The notes: generated from the letters alone by a model not told the origin. A stretch of 64,000 bases of DNA from an uncultured Chloroflexota bacterium (GCA_902791025.1 CADATZ010000002.1:1-64000), one strand, 5' to 3'; counted from the stretch's first letter, positions 6,818 to 16,143 are shown. Translations and numbers: made by a program.

Positions 6818-9472
6818 TTACCGGGAGAATGAGACTTTTTGGATCTTGCCGTCATCGCGCACTGTTACCCGAATGATGGAGCAGTCGATCACATTCCCTA
6901 CGCGGTTGTTCCGGATATAGGTGATGACATAATTTGAATGCTCCGGCATGGCATGGGCGGTATAGCGTCCCGTCAGGTTGTAATTCATTTCCTTTTTGAC
7001 CATGCACTGAGAATAATCATCCGCGGCAGAACTGATGTTGTAAGCACGCTTGACCTCTTTATAGATATCAGAAGACATCTCCGGGTCAAGCATGTTCTCG
7101 TAGTTTGATTCCTCGCCCAGCAGTTCATAGGCACGCGGCGTCTTGGACCGCTGCATGATGTCGTTGATGTTAGCATTGTCGTCAACAGTATAAAGCGGAT
7201 CGCCGTAGAAAACGAAGGAGAGAAGGGTCTTTTGAATTTCAGCATCCAACCCACCGTTTTTCTGCTCCATTTCCGTCGCCAGGTTCTTCTTCGCGCGGCG
7301 GAATGCTTCCCCACAGCTGATACCGCTGAGCAGATGTTTCCAGAACAGATAACCAAGCAGGTCCGCAGCTACCAATGTCGCGTTCAGCGCGCCATAAGCA
7401 ATTGTAGTTGATCCGACGAAAACACGGGTTGTTTTCCCTAAAAAGTGCAGACTCATGCAGTCTTTTTCATAACGCTTCGGGGTTTCCGCACCGTAACAGC
7501 ATTCCGCAAAAACCACCTTCGGGGTATTCTTGATGCTCGAAACATTGCTGATCTCCAAAGCAGTTGGGATTCGCGGACCACTGGATGTGTCATCATTGCG
7601 TTTCTGCCCGTACCAGTTCGGCTTTCCTTTCATTCCATGCAGGTTAAAGTAAGCATAATCGCAGGAATCAAAAGCGGATTGAGGAAAATTCGCTGAGGTC
7701 GTTGCCGGACTTACCGAAAGACTGGATGTATCCGAAATTGTCTTGTAAACAATCGTGGAAGGTGTGATCCAGGCGGCACAGGTATAGCCGAAACATTTGC
7801 CGGTCTTTTTCGCGGCTTTTTTGGCGTTTTTCTTTTGGCTGTCCATGACCTTCTGACTGCTGTACTGCAGGATATGATAATCCTGGATATTCCGCAGCTG
7901 CTGCATCAAAAGCCCCGGATCCTTGGAACCGTCACCCGGGATCCTGCCGACCGGCCACTGCATTTCATAACAGCGGGCACTGTCCAGCGCACCGTAAGGA
8001 GCATCGGATGGAACTTCGGTATCACTGTCCCCGGTGGGATTTTTCAGGCTGAAGAAGGGTACGACATCATCTCCGCCGACGATCAGCAGAGCGCCAATCA
8101 TCTGTCCATTTCCTTTCAGGGTATTGTCCAGCTTTATAAGTTCCTGATGGAGTTGTTTTGCGGAAGGGCCGGAAGAACCGGTAGAGGAATATTCATCCGG
8201 GTAAAATACCTGAGCGGACCAGCCTTTTCGATTGGAAATGGCATCCGCGACAGCATGCATTTCATTATTGATGAAATCCTTGTTATTGGAACCATATTTC
8301 CGGTTCAGTCCCGCTATTGAGGACATGATCACATAGACCGGTTTACGGTTATCAACGTCGGAAGCTTTCAGCCGGTAAACATACTCACCGATCGGGATCC
8401 GTTCTTCTTTACTCTTTCGGGAAAAGGCTTTTCCGCCAAAAATGCCGCCTTTGCTGCTGATAATCGAAGAACCGGCAAGCTGCAGTTTCTCCTCGCCGAA
8501 AATCTGGGACTCGCCTTTATTTCCGCTTTCATCGGAAGATGACGGAACATCAGCCGCTGAACGAACTTCAGAATCGGATGTTTTTGTTTCTTCAGCACCT
8601 TCTCCGGAAGCAGGAGCAGATTCAGTATCAAAATCAGAAGATGAATATTCAGTCCGGACAGTGGGTGATTCAACAGAGGGCCTCTCGCTCATCTCCACTT
8701 TCGCTGCAGAAGCATCATACAGAAAATCAAGATTTTCCAGCCCGGCAAGGCGAACGATTTCCGGCATCAGCTTCATTTCACCGGTGTCGAGCTCCAGCAG
8801 GGAAGGATCTACCCATAGATTCTTATATGGATTTCCCTCTTTCCAGATGCGCTGTCCTACCTGACCGGTAATATCCGCGTTGACAGCGCTTTGAATGATA
8901 GCCATACCTTCGTCAGCACGCCGCATCTGGTTCAAAATATGCCCGAGAATCAGTTTAAATTGGATCGTCTGCTGCCAGCGGCGGAAATAGATGTTCAAAA
9001 TGCGGCAGGACGATACACGATCTTCATCATTCAGCAGGAGTTTGGCGTTATTTACCGCGGTCAGAATATCGAACTCGTCATTCTCAATGGCGATCTCTTC
9101 CTGTTTTGGTTCCTTGCTGCGTCTGAATAGACCCTTCAGTCCGCTTTCCTTTTGTTCCTCATCAAACTGGAGCTTCCGCGCACGGTATTCCGCCAGTTTA
9201 CGGTCAGCACTGAGTTCCGGATAAAGGACCGCAAGCAAACCCCACACTTCATAGAATTCCGGATCTTCTGCAACGATCAATTCACTGAGACGGATAGCTT
9301 TTTCAAACTCACCCAGTTTGTAAAGAATAATAGCCAGACGATAACGGATCCACAAATCATTCGGGAATTTCCGCAGCCAGGCTACCAACACCTTGCGGGC
9401 TTCGCCGTATTGTTCCAATTGATATGCCGCGTTTGACAATGTGATGATTTGTGATCTGTTTACCTGACCCAT
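6818..9472 (-). CDS. TPR-containing C25-family (caspase-fold, gingipain-like) cysteine peptidase
   Basis: An 884-residue protein. Residues 1-100 read as TPR-like helical repeats (AYQLEQYGEARKVL, YKLGEFEKAIRL). A Ser/Glu-rich disordered linker covers about 255-330. The peptidase domain runs from about 370 to 770 and has the clan CD landmarks: GGDDVVPF, SDAPYG, His612 in FNLHGM, Cys658 in AECCYG, and the late SFVFYGDPLY strand typical of C25. There is no signal peptide, unlike secreted gingipains, so it should act in the cytoplasm. It is the last gene of the rpoN operon, 15 bases after a small membrane protein. The family call rests on motifs; the substrate is unknown. Confidence 0.75.
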   Translation of the reverse strand: MGQVNRSQIITLSNAAYQLEQYGEARKVLVAWLRKFPNDLWIRYRLAIILYKLGEFEKAIRLSELIVAEDPEFYEVWGLLAVLYPELSADRKLAEYRARKLQFDEEQKESGLKGLFRRSKEPKQEEIAIENDEFDILTAVNNAKLLLNDEDRVSSCRILNIYFRRWQQTIQFKLILGHILNQMRRADEGMAIIQSAVNADITGQVGQRIWKEGNPYKNLWVDPSLLELDTGEMKLMPEIVRLAGLENLDFLYDASAAKVEMSERPSVESPTVRTEYSSSDFDTESAPASGEGAEETKTSDSEVRSAADVPSSSDESGNKGESQIFGEEKLQLAGSSIISSKGGIFGGKAFSRKSKEERIPIGEYVYRLKASDVDNRKPVYVIMSSIAGLNRKYGSNNKDFINNEMHAVADAISNRKGWSAQVFYPDEYSSTGSSGPSAKQLHQELIKLDNTLKGNGQMIGALLIVGGDDVVPFFSLKNPTGDSDTEVPSDAPYGALDSARCYEMQWPVGRIPGDGSKDPGLLMQQLRNIQDYHILQYSSQKVMDSQKKNAKKAAKKTGKCFGYTCAAWITPSTIVYKTISDTSSLSVSPATTSANFPQSAFDSCDYAYFNLHGMKGKPNWYGQKRNDDTSSGPRIPTALEISNVSSIKNTPKVVFAECCYGAETPKRYEKDCMSLHFLGKTTRVFVGSTTIAYGALNATLVAADLLGYLFWKHLLSGISCGEAFRRAKKNLATEMEQKNGGLDAEIQKTLLSFVFYGDPLYTVDDNANINDIMQRSKTPRAYELLGEESNYENMLDPEMSSDIYKEVKRAYNISSAADDYSQCMVKKEMNYNLTGRYTAHAMPEHSNYVITYIRNNRVGNVIDCSIIRVTVRDDGKIQKVSFSR

Positions 9473-9487
9473 ATTCTCTCTCCGGAA

Positions 9488-9799
9488 TCAAAAGATGTTT
9501 CTATAAAGTGCCAGACCACCCGCGAGCAGGGCGATGCCGACAATGATCAGCGTCAATCCGATACCACGGTTGGTTTTTATCAATTCGGTCATCTCCTTGA
9601 CCAGAAAAGAGGCTGACTGCAGGGAACTGCCCACGTCCGTCAGCAGTCCTTTTTTCGCAAGCTTCGCTGCCTCTTCCGTGACTTCTTCCAGGTCTTTCGA
9701 AAGAGCTTTTTTCGCCAGGACCACCAGTCCAAGAATCAGACTGATGAACCCGATGATAACCAACAGCGCAGCGCTTAATGTAACGATATTCATAGTCAT
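9488..9799 (-). CDS. Small membrane protein of unknown function
   Basis: A protein of about 103 residues with an N-terminal membrane segment (SAALLVIIGFISLILGLVVL), a soluble amphipathic middle rich in Lys/Glu, and a second membrane segment near the C-terminus (LTLIIVGIALLAGGLALY). I prefer the start at ATG 9799, which has GAGG about 10 bases upstream; an ATG at 9832 would overlap the upstream gene. Not recognised as a known family. Its place between the sigma54 activator and the C25 peptidase suggests a membrane anchor or sensor partner, which is inference. Confidence 0.75.
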   Translation of the reverse strand: MTMNIVTLSAALLVIIGFISLILGLVVLAKKALSKDLEEVTEEAAKLAKKGLLTDVGSSLQSASFLVKEMTELIKTNRGIGLTLIIVGIALLAGGLALYRNIF

Positions 9800-9812
9800 T
9801 TCGCAAAATGCC

Positions 9813-10988
9813 TCAATAACTGTTTTCCGCAATTTCGGAATCGATATCGCAAAGTTCGATCGTGTCAGTCAGGCAGAAGATACAGGCACGCTCGATCGCG
9901 TTGCGAAGTTCACGGACATTGCCCGGCCAACTGTACTTTTGGAAAGCCTTCAGCACCTGCGGTGAGACCCCCTGGATATTCTTGCCCTGTTCACGACTGA
10001 TCGTTTTCACAAAGAAGGCAACCAATTCGGGAATATCTTCACTTCTTTCCCGCAGCGGAGGGATACTGATATCAACTACACGCAAACGATAATATAGATC
10101 ATCCCGGAATTCTTTATCCTCGATCATCTTTTTCATATCGCGGTTGGAAGCAGCGATGATCTGCACATCCACAGGGATCTGTTTGGTACCGCCAACACGG
10201 CGGATCTCTTTTTCTTCAATAGCACGCAGGATCTTCGCCTGCATTTCCAGACTCATGGAAGAGATTTCATCAAGGAAAAGAATTCCACCATCGGCCTGCT
10301 CAAACAGCCCGATCGTCTTCCCGGTAGCACCGGTGAAAGACCCCGCTTCATGACCAAAAAGCTCAGATTCGAGAACTGTCGGCGCAATTGCGGCACAGTT
10401 AACAGCAACCATCGGTTTGGAAGCGCGAGACCCGTTTTTATGAATATATTTGGCAATGATTTCCTTACCGCTCCCAGTCTCACCGTTGATCAACACAGAT
10501 ACCCCGGCTCTTGCAGCACGGGCTGCATCCTGGAAAACACGCTGCATCCGCTTGTTGTTTCCCTCAACGAATTCGAACTTTTTGTCCGCATTGGTCCAAT
10601 AACGTTCCATCTCCCGGCGGAACTGCATGATACGTTCCGCTTCCTTGAGGCGAATCTCCAGCTCCGCAAGGTTGAGCGGTTTGGACATAAAATCAAATGC
10701 GCCGTTTTTCATCGCGGAAACGGCCATGTCCACTTCGCCATAGGCTGTCAGCAGAATCGTGACCGGTGTCGGACGGGTCAGATTGATGTCATCCAAAAAG
10801 TCCGGGCCATATTCCTTCCCAATCTGAACATCCAGCAGGATGATATCGATCAGTTCACTGCGCAGGATCTTCCGTGCATCCGTCAAGTTCGCCGCGCTGT
10901 GCACTGTGTAGCCTTTGTTGGTCAGATACTGATCAAACCCTTCGCGGAAATTATCTTCATCATCTACGATCAAAATCGTTGTACTCAT
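9813..10988 (-). CDS. NtrC-family sigma54 activator/response regulator lacking a DNA-binding domain
   Basis: A 391-residue protein. The receiver domain (about 1-120) has the acidic pair Asp9/Asp10 and phospho-acceptor Asp53. The AAA+ domain (about 135-365) has Walker A GETGSGKE, the sigma54-contacting loop in the form GSFTGA instead of GAFTGA, Walker B ILFLDEI and the PLRERSEDIPEL signature. The protein ends about 25 residues after WPGNVRELRNAIE, so the usual C-terminal Fis-type helix-turn-helix is absent. Stop and downstream gene are intact, so this is not an obvious truncation. Upstream lies its probable kinase (3-base gap). HTH-less activators such as FlgR and Chlamydia CtcC act from solution. 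Confidence 0.92.
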   Translation of the reverse strand: MSTTILIVDDEDNFREGFDQYLTNKGYTVHSAANLTDARKILRSELIDIILLDVQIGKEYGPDFLDDINLTRPTPVTILLTAYGEVDMAVSAMKNGAFDFMSKPLNLAELEIRLKEAERIMQFRREMERYWTNADKKFEFVEGNNKRMQRVFQDAARAARAGVSVLINGETGSGKEIIAKYIHKNGSRASKPMVAVNCAAIAPTVLESELFGHEAGSFTGATGKTIGLFEQADGGILFLDEISSMSLEMQAKILRAIEEKEIRRVGGTKQIPVDVQIIAASNRDMKKMIEDKEFRDDLYYRLRVVDISIPPLRERSEDIPELVAFFVKTISREQGKNIQGVSPQVLKAFQKYSWPGNVRELRNAIERACIFCLTDTIELCDIDSEIAENSY

Positions 10989-10991
10989 CGC

Positions 10992-12887
10992 TTATCCCAT
11001 CTCATCATTCAGTGGAAGCAGGATCTCAAAAACAGTGCCGCCTCCCTGAAATGATTTTACCTGAATAGTTCCTTTATGTGAGGTTATGATCCGCTTTGAA
11101 AGTGCAAGCCCCCAGCCATTACCGTTTTTCTTGGTCGTCATAAAGGGCTCAAAAATACTATCGATCTTATCTTCCGGAATTCCGGGGCCGTTGTCGGATT
11201 CGGAAATCAGGATCTGCCTTCTGCCGGATTCATTTTCCTTCAGGCTTAATTTTAATGTGATTATGCCATCTTGTCCATCAAATGCATCGACAGAGTTACC
11301 GATAAGGTTATTAAACACTTGTTCCAGAGAACGCGGATCTCCGTAAAATTTCGGGAAATCGTTCGGAGGAGAGAAGAAACAGGTAATGTTTTTCCGGGCA
11401 AAATTCAAGCGCCATTTTTCGATGATCTCCGAAATCAACAAAGCAAGATCAATTTCCTCTTTGTTGAGCGCAAGCGGCTTGGAAAATGCCAGGATGTTAT
11501 TGACCAGCTGTGTGATACGCTGGAAATCATTTTCCACACGGCGGGCACCGGAAAGGAATTCCTCATTACCATCTGCCATGTTATAAAGATTTGCAATCCA
11601 CATCTGGATGTTGTTGATCGGATTACGGATCTCATGTGCCAGCATAGAGGCAAAATCACCCAAAAAGGCTTTTTGCGTCAATTGTTCTGTCTTCAAGCGG
11701 CTTTCTTCGGTTTCCGTCTGGTCAGAAAGAACGAAAATATTGTAAGTATCATAACCAGAAATCATCTGGCAGGCTTTGATCTGACAGGGAAAGATTTTCC
11801 CACTTCTCCGGTGCAGATACTTGATGGAAGAAACCTGTCCATCCTCCTCACTGCGCCCAATCAAACCCTGGATCCCATCACTGGTAACCAACAGATCCTC
11901 AAGCTTATGCCCAACTACCTGCTTGCTGCTGAAACCGAACATCGTTGCCGCTACAGCATTAATATACATCACAGAGAACTTATCATCCGTGATGATAATC
12001 CCCTCAATGATATTCTCATTCACGATTTCATTGATGTCATTTTCGAATTTGGTAATATAATTATCACGCCGCAGAGAAAGCAATGTGTAAAGACCTTTGA
12101 ACTTTTCGGATAATATCTCGCAAAGTTCCTGAGCCTCAGATTCATTCTTTTCACTTAGTCCTTCCAGGGTGAAAAAACCTGCAAAATCTTTTTCAGCTGT
12201 TTCAAATCCCCAGGCGGTAAGTTCATTTTGAGGCAAACCGATTGTAACAAAATTCATTTTCGAATTGGAAGCAGCGAATGAAAGTTTCTGGAGAAGCTCG
12301 TCATTTCTGCCATATTTTTCCTTGATCGGTTCGCTTAATGCAGAAAACAGATCAAATTCCTCGAAAATTTCTGATGGATGAAACAGGAAAGAACTCAGTC
12401 CAAACTCATTGATGATCAACGTATAAAGGTCGGAGAGCTTGTTGCGAAACACAGCACTGTTTTCCAGCATAGAACTCCATAAACTCTCCAGAGACTTGAA
12501 AAAGAAGCCGGATCCGGCTTTCTTATCCCGTGACACAGACATATCACCAATCAGGGTTGTAGCCCAGATATTGCTGTCGGGATCAAGCAGTGTGTTCCGA
12601 ACCTGATAATTCTGGACATTGTTCTGCAAATCACGAAAATCAAGCCATACAGAATTGTTCTTTTTATTGGGAATTGTATGCCAGTGCGGGATAGCTCTAT
12701 CGATATCCACCTCGGTTGTACCGGGAACCATTGGGTAATGTAAAAAAAAACGGGCCGCGTTTTCATTGGTTCTGAGCATACGCGGACCAATCGCGGACCA
12801 GATAAATACCGGAGCGTCACATAGGTACAGAATGCTGTCGTAAACGCCGCTGAGATCCGCGGGGGAATTGACAGAATACCGTTCCAT
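10992..12887 (-). CDS. PAS-domain sensor histidine kinase
   Basis: A 631-residue kinase without obvious membrane segments, hence a cytoplasmic sensor. The first 280 residues are an unrecognised input region. A PAS domain follows (about 285-390; IIITDDKFSVMYINAVAATMFGFS). The HisKA domain has phospho-acceptor His418 in MLAHEIRNPINN, and the HATPase domain shows the N box (NNLIGNSVDAF), G1 DNGPGIP and G2 GNGWGLALS; the usual G-L-G of G2 is GWG here. It lies 2 bases after rpoN and 3 before the activator, so it almost certainly phosphorylates that protein, like the NtrB/NtrC or AtoS/AtoC pairs. Confidence 0.92.
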   Translation of the reverse strand: MERYSVNSPADLSGVYDSILYLCDAPVFIWSAIGPRMLRTNENAARFFLHYPMVPGTTEVDIDRAIPHWHTIPNKKNNSVWLDFRDLQNNVQNYQVRNTLLDPDSNIWATTLIGDMSVSRDKKAGSGFFFKSLESLWSSMLENSAVFRNKLSDLYTLIINEFGLSSFLFHPSEIFEEFDLFSALSEPIKEKYGRNDELLQKLSFAASNSKMNFVTIGLPQNELTAWGFETAEKDFAGFFTLEGLSEKNESEAQELCEILSEKFKGLYTLLSLRRDNYITKFENDINEIVNENIIEGIIITDDKFSVMYINAVAATMFGFSSKQVVGHKLEDLLVTSDGIQGLIGRSEEDGQVSSIKYLHRRSGKIFPCQIKACQMISGYDTYNIFVLSDQTETEESRLKTEQLTQKAFLGDFASMLAHEIRNPINNIQMWIANLYNMADGNEEFLSGARRVENDFQRITQLVNNILAFSKPLALNKEEIDLALLISEIIEKWRLNFARKNITCFFSPPNDFPKFYGDPRSLEQVFNNLIGNSVDAFDGQDGIITLKLSLKENESGRRQILISESDNGPGIPEDKIDSIFEPFMTTKKNGNGWGLALSKRIITSHKGTIQVKSFQGGGTVFEILLPLNDEMG

Positions 12888-12889
12888 AA

Positions 12890-14311
12890 CTACTGAACGG
12901 CACTTACCCCGCGCTGGTGAGCTGAACCAATTCCTTCCATCAGGCGGTATTTTGCAACGGTTCGGCGGGCAACATTGAACCCGCGTTCATTCAACAGTGT
13001 CACCAATTTGGCATCTGAAAGCGGTTTCGTTTCATTCTGGATCAATTCTTTGAGTACAGTCCTCACGTTCAGGCTGCGGTCAAAGAAAGATGAGAGCGAA
13101 ACCACCTTTCGATTCGGCAGCATCACTGTTTTATTGGAAACAGCCCGGCTTATAGTAGACTCATGGACACCCATTTCGGATGCAATCTGAGCCCGTGTGA
13201 GCGGCTGGATGTATTCTTCGCCGTTACGAATATAAGCCTCCTGTCTTGCAATCAGTATTGACATCATATCTGAAATCGTATTATTGCGCTGGTAAAGACT
13301 CTTCACCAGAAGGTTCGCCTTATCCAAATCATTTTTCCATTCTTCCATGCGATCTTCCGGCGCATTTTTAAGTTCCTTCTTATAAAACTGGTTAACGCGC
13401 AGATATCCGGAAATCGGCATGACAATCTCCACCACCAGTTGATTTTTCGGATCTTCATTGAGATAATAAATCAGGATATCAGGTTCATGATAAACGGATG
13501 TATAATCCTGATTTGCCTTACCTGCCAAGGTGTCACCCCAATGTGCACGGGCAGGAAAAGGATTCAGGTTATCTCCGATGAATTTTTCAATAGCCTGCAC
13601 CTGACGGACGGTCAGACTGTGACGTTTGGCGATTTCACGGTACTTACCATGTTTTAAATCATCAAATGAATCCCGGATCAGAGTTTCTGTGCCTTTCGGG
13701 ACATTCACTGAATCAGCGATATGTTTCAATTGCACAAGAAGTGCTTCCTGAAGGTTTCTGGAACCCACACCCAAAGGATCAGCATGCTGTATAAGGTCGA
13801 TCACTTCTTCAACAGAAGAGGGAAGTACATGATAATACTGTGCGACCTCAAAAATATCTGTGGTGATAAAACCATCTTCATCCAGGCTGTTCAGCAAATA
13901 AGCAGCGACCAGCTTCTGATCTTCCTCCAGGTCCGGACCAATTTGTTTGAGCACATAAGTAGCCAAATCTTCTGTCTGTGCCGAATCATAGTCCGGTTCA
14001 TCGTGATAGGGCTCCACCGCAGAGCTGTAATTGATATTTGAAAACTCATCCTTCGGTGAAATAAAAATGATATTTTCTTTTGACTGTTCCAGCTGAGGTT
14101 GAGAACAAATCGGGCATTTACCGTTTTCCGGCAGTTTGCGCTTACAAGTAGGACAAATGCGTTCTTCAACCAATTCCAGAAATGGATTTTTAGACAGCTC
14201 ACTTTCTACTTTTTCTCTGATCTCCTCGGATGACATACCTAACATCGTCATCGTCTGTGCCAAATGAGCTGACGTTTGTATCCTGGTTTCTATTTTTTGG
14301 CTTTGAAACAT
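12890..14311 (-). CDS. rpoN: RNA polymerase sigma-54 factor
   Basis: A 473-residue sigma54. Region I is at the N-terminus (QKIETRIQTSAHLAQTMTML) and includes the SKNPFLEL segment that contacts activators. Directly after it stands a four-Cys zinc-ribbon-like insert (Cys53, Cys56, Cys66, Cys69) in place of the usual acidic region II. The core-binding domain, the HTH (THESTISRAVSNK-like, here VHESTISRAV) and the RpoN box (ARRTVAKYR, about 447-456) follow. It is the first gene of a five-gene operon with its own kinase, activator, a membrane protein and a C25 peptidase. That makes it probably a dedicated rather than global sigma factor. Confidence 0.95.
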   Translation of the reverse strand: MFQSQKIETRIQTSAHLAQTMTMLGMSSEEIREKVESELSKNPFLELVEERICPTCKRKLPENGKCPICSQPQLEQSKENIIFISPKDEFSNINYSSAVEPYHDEPDYDSAQTEDLATYVLKQIGPDLEEDQKLVAAYLLNSLDEDGFITTDIFEVAQYYHVLPSSVEEVIDLIQHADPLGVGSRNLQEALLVQLKHIADSVNVPKGTETLIRDSFDDLKHGKYREIAKRHSLTVRQVQAIEKFIGDNLNPFPARAHWGDTLAGKANQDYTSVYHEPDILIYYLNEDPKNQLVVEIVMPISGYLRVNQFYKKELKNAPEDRMEEWKNDLDKANLLVKSLYQRNNTISDMMSILIARQEAYIRNGEEYIQPLTRAQIASEMGVHESTISRAVSNKTVMLPNRKVVSLSSFFDRSLNVRTVLKELIQNETKPLSDAKLVTLLNERGFNVARRTVAKYRLMEGIGSAHQRGVSAVQ

Positions 14312-14353
14312 ATACGCAATATCCTCTTTCTAAGTTTTCACCTTAAAAATAGG

Positions 14354-14370
14354 TTGCAAGAATTGTACCA
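14354..14370 (-). promoter_or_regulatory. Promoter of the rpoN operon: sigma54-like element overlapping an extended -10
   Basis: On the minus strand TGGTACAATTCTTGCAA gives GG and GC elements 10 bases apart, matching TGGCAC-N5-TTGCA with one change. The same bases also read as an extended -10 (TGGTACAAT) 17 bases after a weak TTCTCA. The start codon is about 43 bases downstream. Whether sigma54, sigma70 or both use it cannot be told from sequence. Confidence 0.5.
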
Positions 14371-14461
14371 CTTTTTTATATAATTGAGAAATTCAAGGAT
14401 AATTTTTTTTAGGATTGGAATAATTTAGACAAAAGCAGAAAAATAGGGCAAGAATGTTGTA

Positions 14462-14884
14462 CTACATTTTCAACAGCATTAAAGTCTTCTTGTCAGGCTG
14501 TCCCTCATAGTATTTATCGAGAACCTGCTGAAAGACCGGGATATCAGGGGCTGCTGCTGCAAAGAGTGTTACAGATGACCTCAGTTTCATATCATCCGGA
14601 TAGCCCATGACTGCACGAGGATCAGAACCGGGAAGAGAGAGTAAAGCTTCTGATATCTCAATCAAACGCGCCCGTAAAGTCGGCTCCGCAAGGTAAGTTT
14701 TGGCTTCATCCAAATCCTTTATGCCATAATACTTTGAGGTTTGGCTAAAACCGAGATCACGCAGCTGCGGGAAAATATACCAGATCCAGTGACTCTCCTT
14801 CCGTCCAGCGCGAATCTCATTGAGCGCTTCATCATAACTCAATCGCTGTGCATCCAGAAAACGTTTTATATTCAGCGCTGCCAT
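14462..14884 (-). CDS. DUF1810 family protein
   Basis: A 140-residue soluble protein starting at ATG 14884 (MAALNIKRFLDAQ). The longer reading from 14926 overlaps the upstream gene and adds non-conserved residues. The family pattern is clear: an N-terminal RF-DAQ-YD-AL-E helix, then HWIWYIFPQL, the SKYYGI motif, and a C-terminal MGYPDDMKLRSSVTLF segment. No enzymatic role is established for the family to my knowledge. It follows the ADP-ribosylglycohydrolase gene closely and may share its transcript. Confidence 0.85.
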   Translation of the reverse strand: MAALNIKRFLDAQRLSYDEALNEIRAGRKESHWIWYIFPQLRDLGFSQTSKYYGIKDLDEAKTYLAEPTLRARLIEISEALLSLPGSDPRAVMGYPDDMKLRSSVTLFAAAAPDIPVFQQVLDKYYEGQPDKKTLMLLKM

Positions 14885-14912
14885 TATTCTCACTTCTGCA
14901 GAACACAATTCA

Positions 14913-16054
14913 TTATTTCTGAGCAATGTTCACGTATTTACGCAGCCAGTCGGGATCTTCATAATCGCCGTTTCCCTCCATGTGGCAGTGATCGCAGAGA
15001 TCTGTACCTATTTCCATGATCGTATCATATAGTTCCAGGTTCTTCTTCCATCTCGGATCAATACCTTCCAAGCCCAAATACGCTCCGAGTATATTCCCGC
15101 AAACAGCACCGGTGGAATCACTGTCTCCATCATGATTTACTGCGGCGATTATGGCACGAGAGAAATCATGTTCATATCGCAGTGCACAGTAAACAGCAAT
15201 TGCAATTGTTTCATGACCGACCCAACCTTCACCGAGTTTGATAATATTCGCTCCATCATCATCATTATTTCCTACCAGATCAACAGCCATATTCATGAGA
15301 TTTTCAAACCCGGTCCAATATTCATTTCCACCAAACACAGCTTTTGTCTCTTCCAGACTATCAATAACGATTTTCGCGAGTTTTTCACTGGAAAATGCAA
15401 TTTTTTTATAAGCAGAGCCAACATGCCAGCAGAAATATACCCCCAAGGATGCCCATGTGTTATCGCAGCCGTTTCAGCACCATACAGAATGATATTTTCA
15501 TCAGTCAGATTATCGTAATACTGTCCGTAAAACAGTCCGACAGGAGCTGCACGCATAACCCCACCGCATCCACAGCTGTGATTGATCGGGGTTTCCATGG
15601 TCCCAATTTTTCCGCTTCTCAAAGCGGAAAGACAGGTACGACCTGGCGCTCTGTAGTTATTCAACTCAGGAATATTGACAAGCCAGGAGATACACTTTTC
15701 CGGCTTGAAACTTTTATCTTGTGTATACAGCCAGTCCCTATAAGCTTCAGGAACTGCATTATGTGGACTGCTGCCGACACCCTGAAGCATCATTCTCGTT
15801 TCACCATAAAGCAAACCATTCGCGGTAAAGAGTGTCATCTGCGTGTCGTCGGAAATTATTGCTTTACCATTTTCCAGCTCATATTCCATGATACCCTGAG
15901 GACCGAAGGTCTGACGAATATCCCGGTAATGCATAAATTCAACAACGTATCCCAAAGCATCACCAGCAGCACCACCAATAAGACACCCCTGAATCTTTGA
16001 CAGGTGCTTTCGTCTGCCATCTAAAATATTCTGTAATATTCGCTCTTTACCCAT
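14913..16054 (-). CDS. ADP-ribosylglycohydrolase, split by a -1 frameshift at an A7 run
   Basis: Two overlapping reading frames together make one DraG-like ADP-ribosyl-acceptor hydrolase of about 380 residues. The first frame (from ATG 16054) holds GDALG, SDDTQMTLF, GCGGVMRAAP and AITHGHPWGY. The second frame, ending at 14913, holds the metal-binding block NHDGDSDSTGAVCGN. The frames meet at seven A's on the minus strand (15401-15407): ATA AAA AAA TTG reads on as TAT AAA AAA ATT after a -1 shift. All catalytic motifs survive, so either programmed slippage, a recent mutation or a sequencing error at the homopolymer explains it. The product would remove ADP-ribose from modified proteins. The sirtuin upstream also uses NAD. 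Confidence 0.8.
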
Positions 16055-16143
16055 ATCGACCCGCTTTCATTTATACAGGAATGGTCTTTTGCTCAATTAT
16101 ACCTTTTATTCATGAACAGGGAATAGAAAGCATACGCAATACA

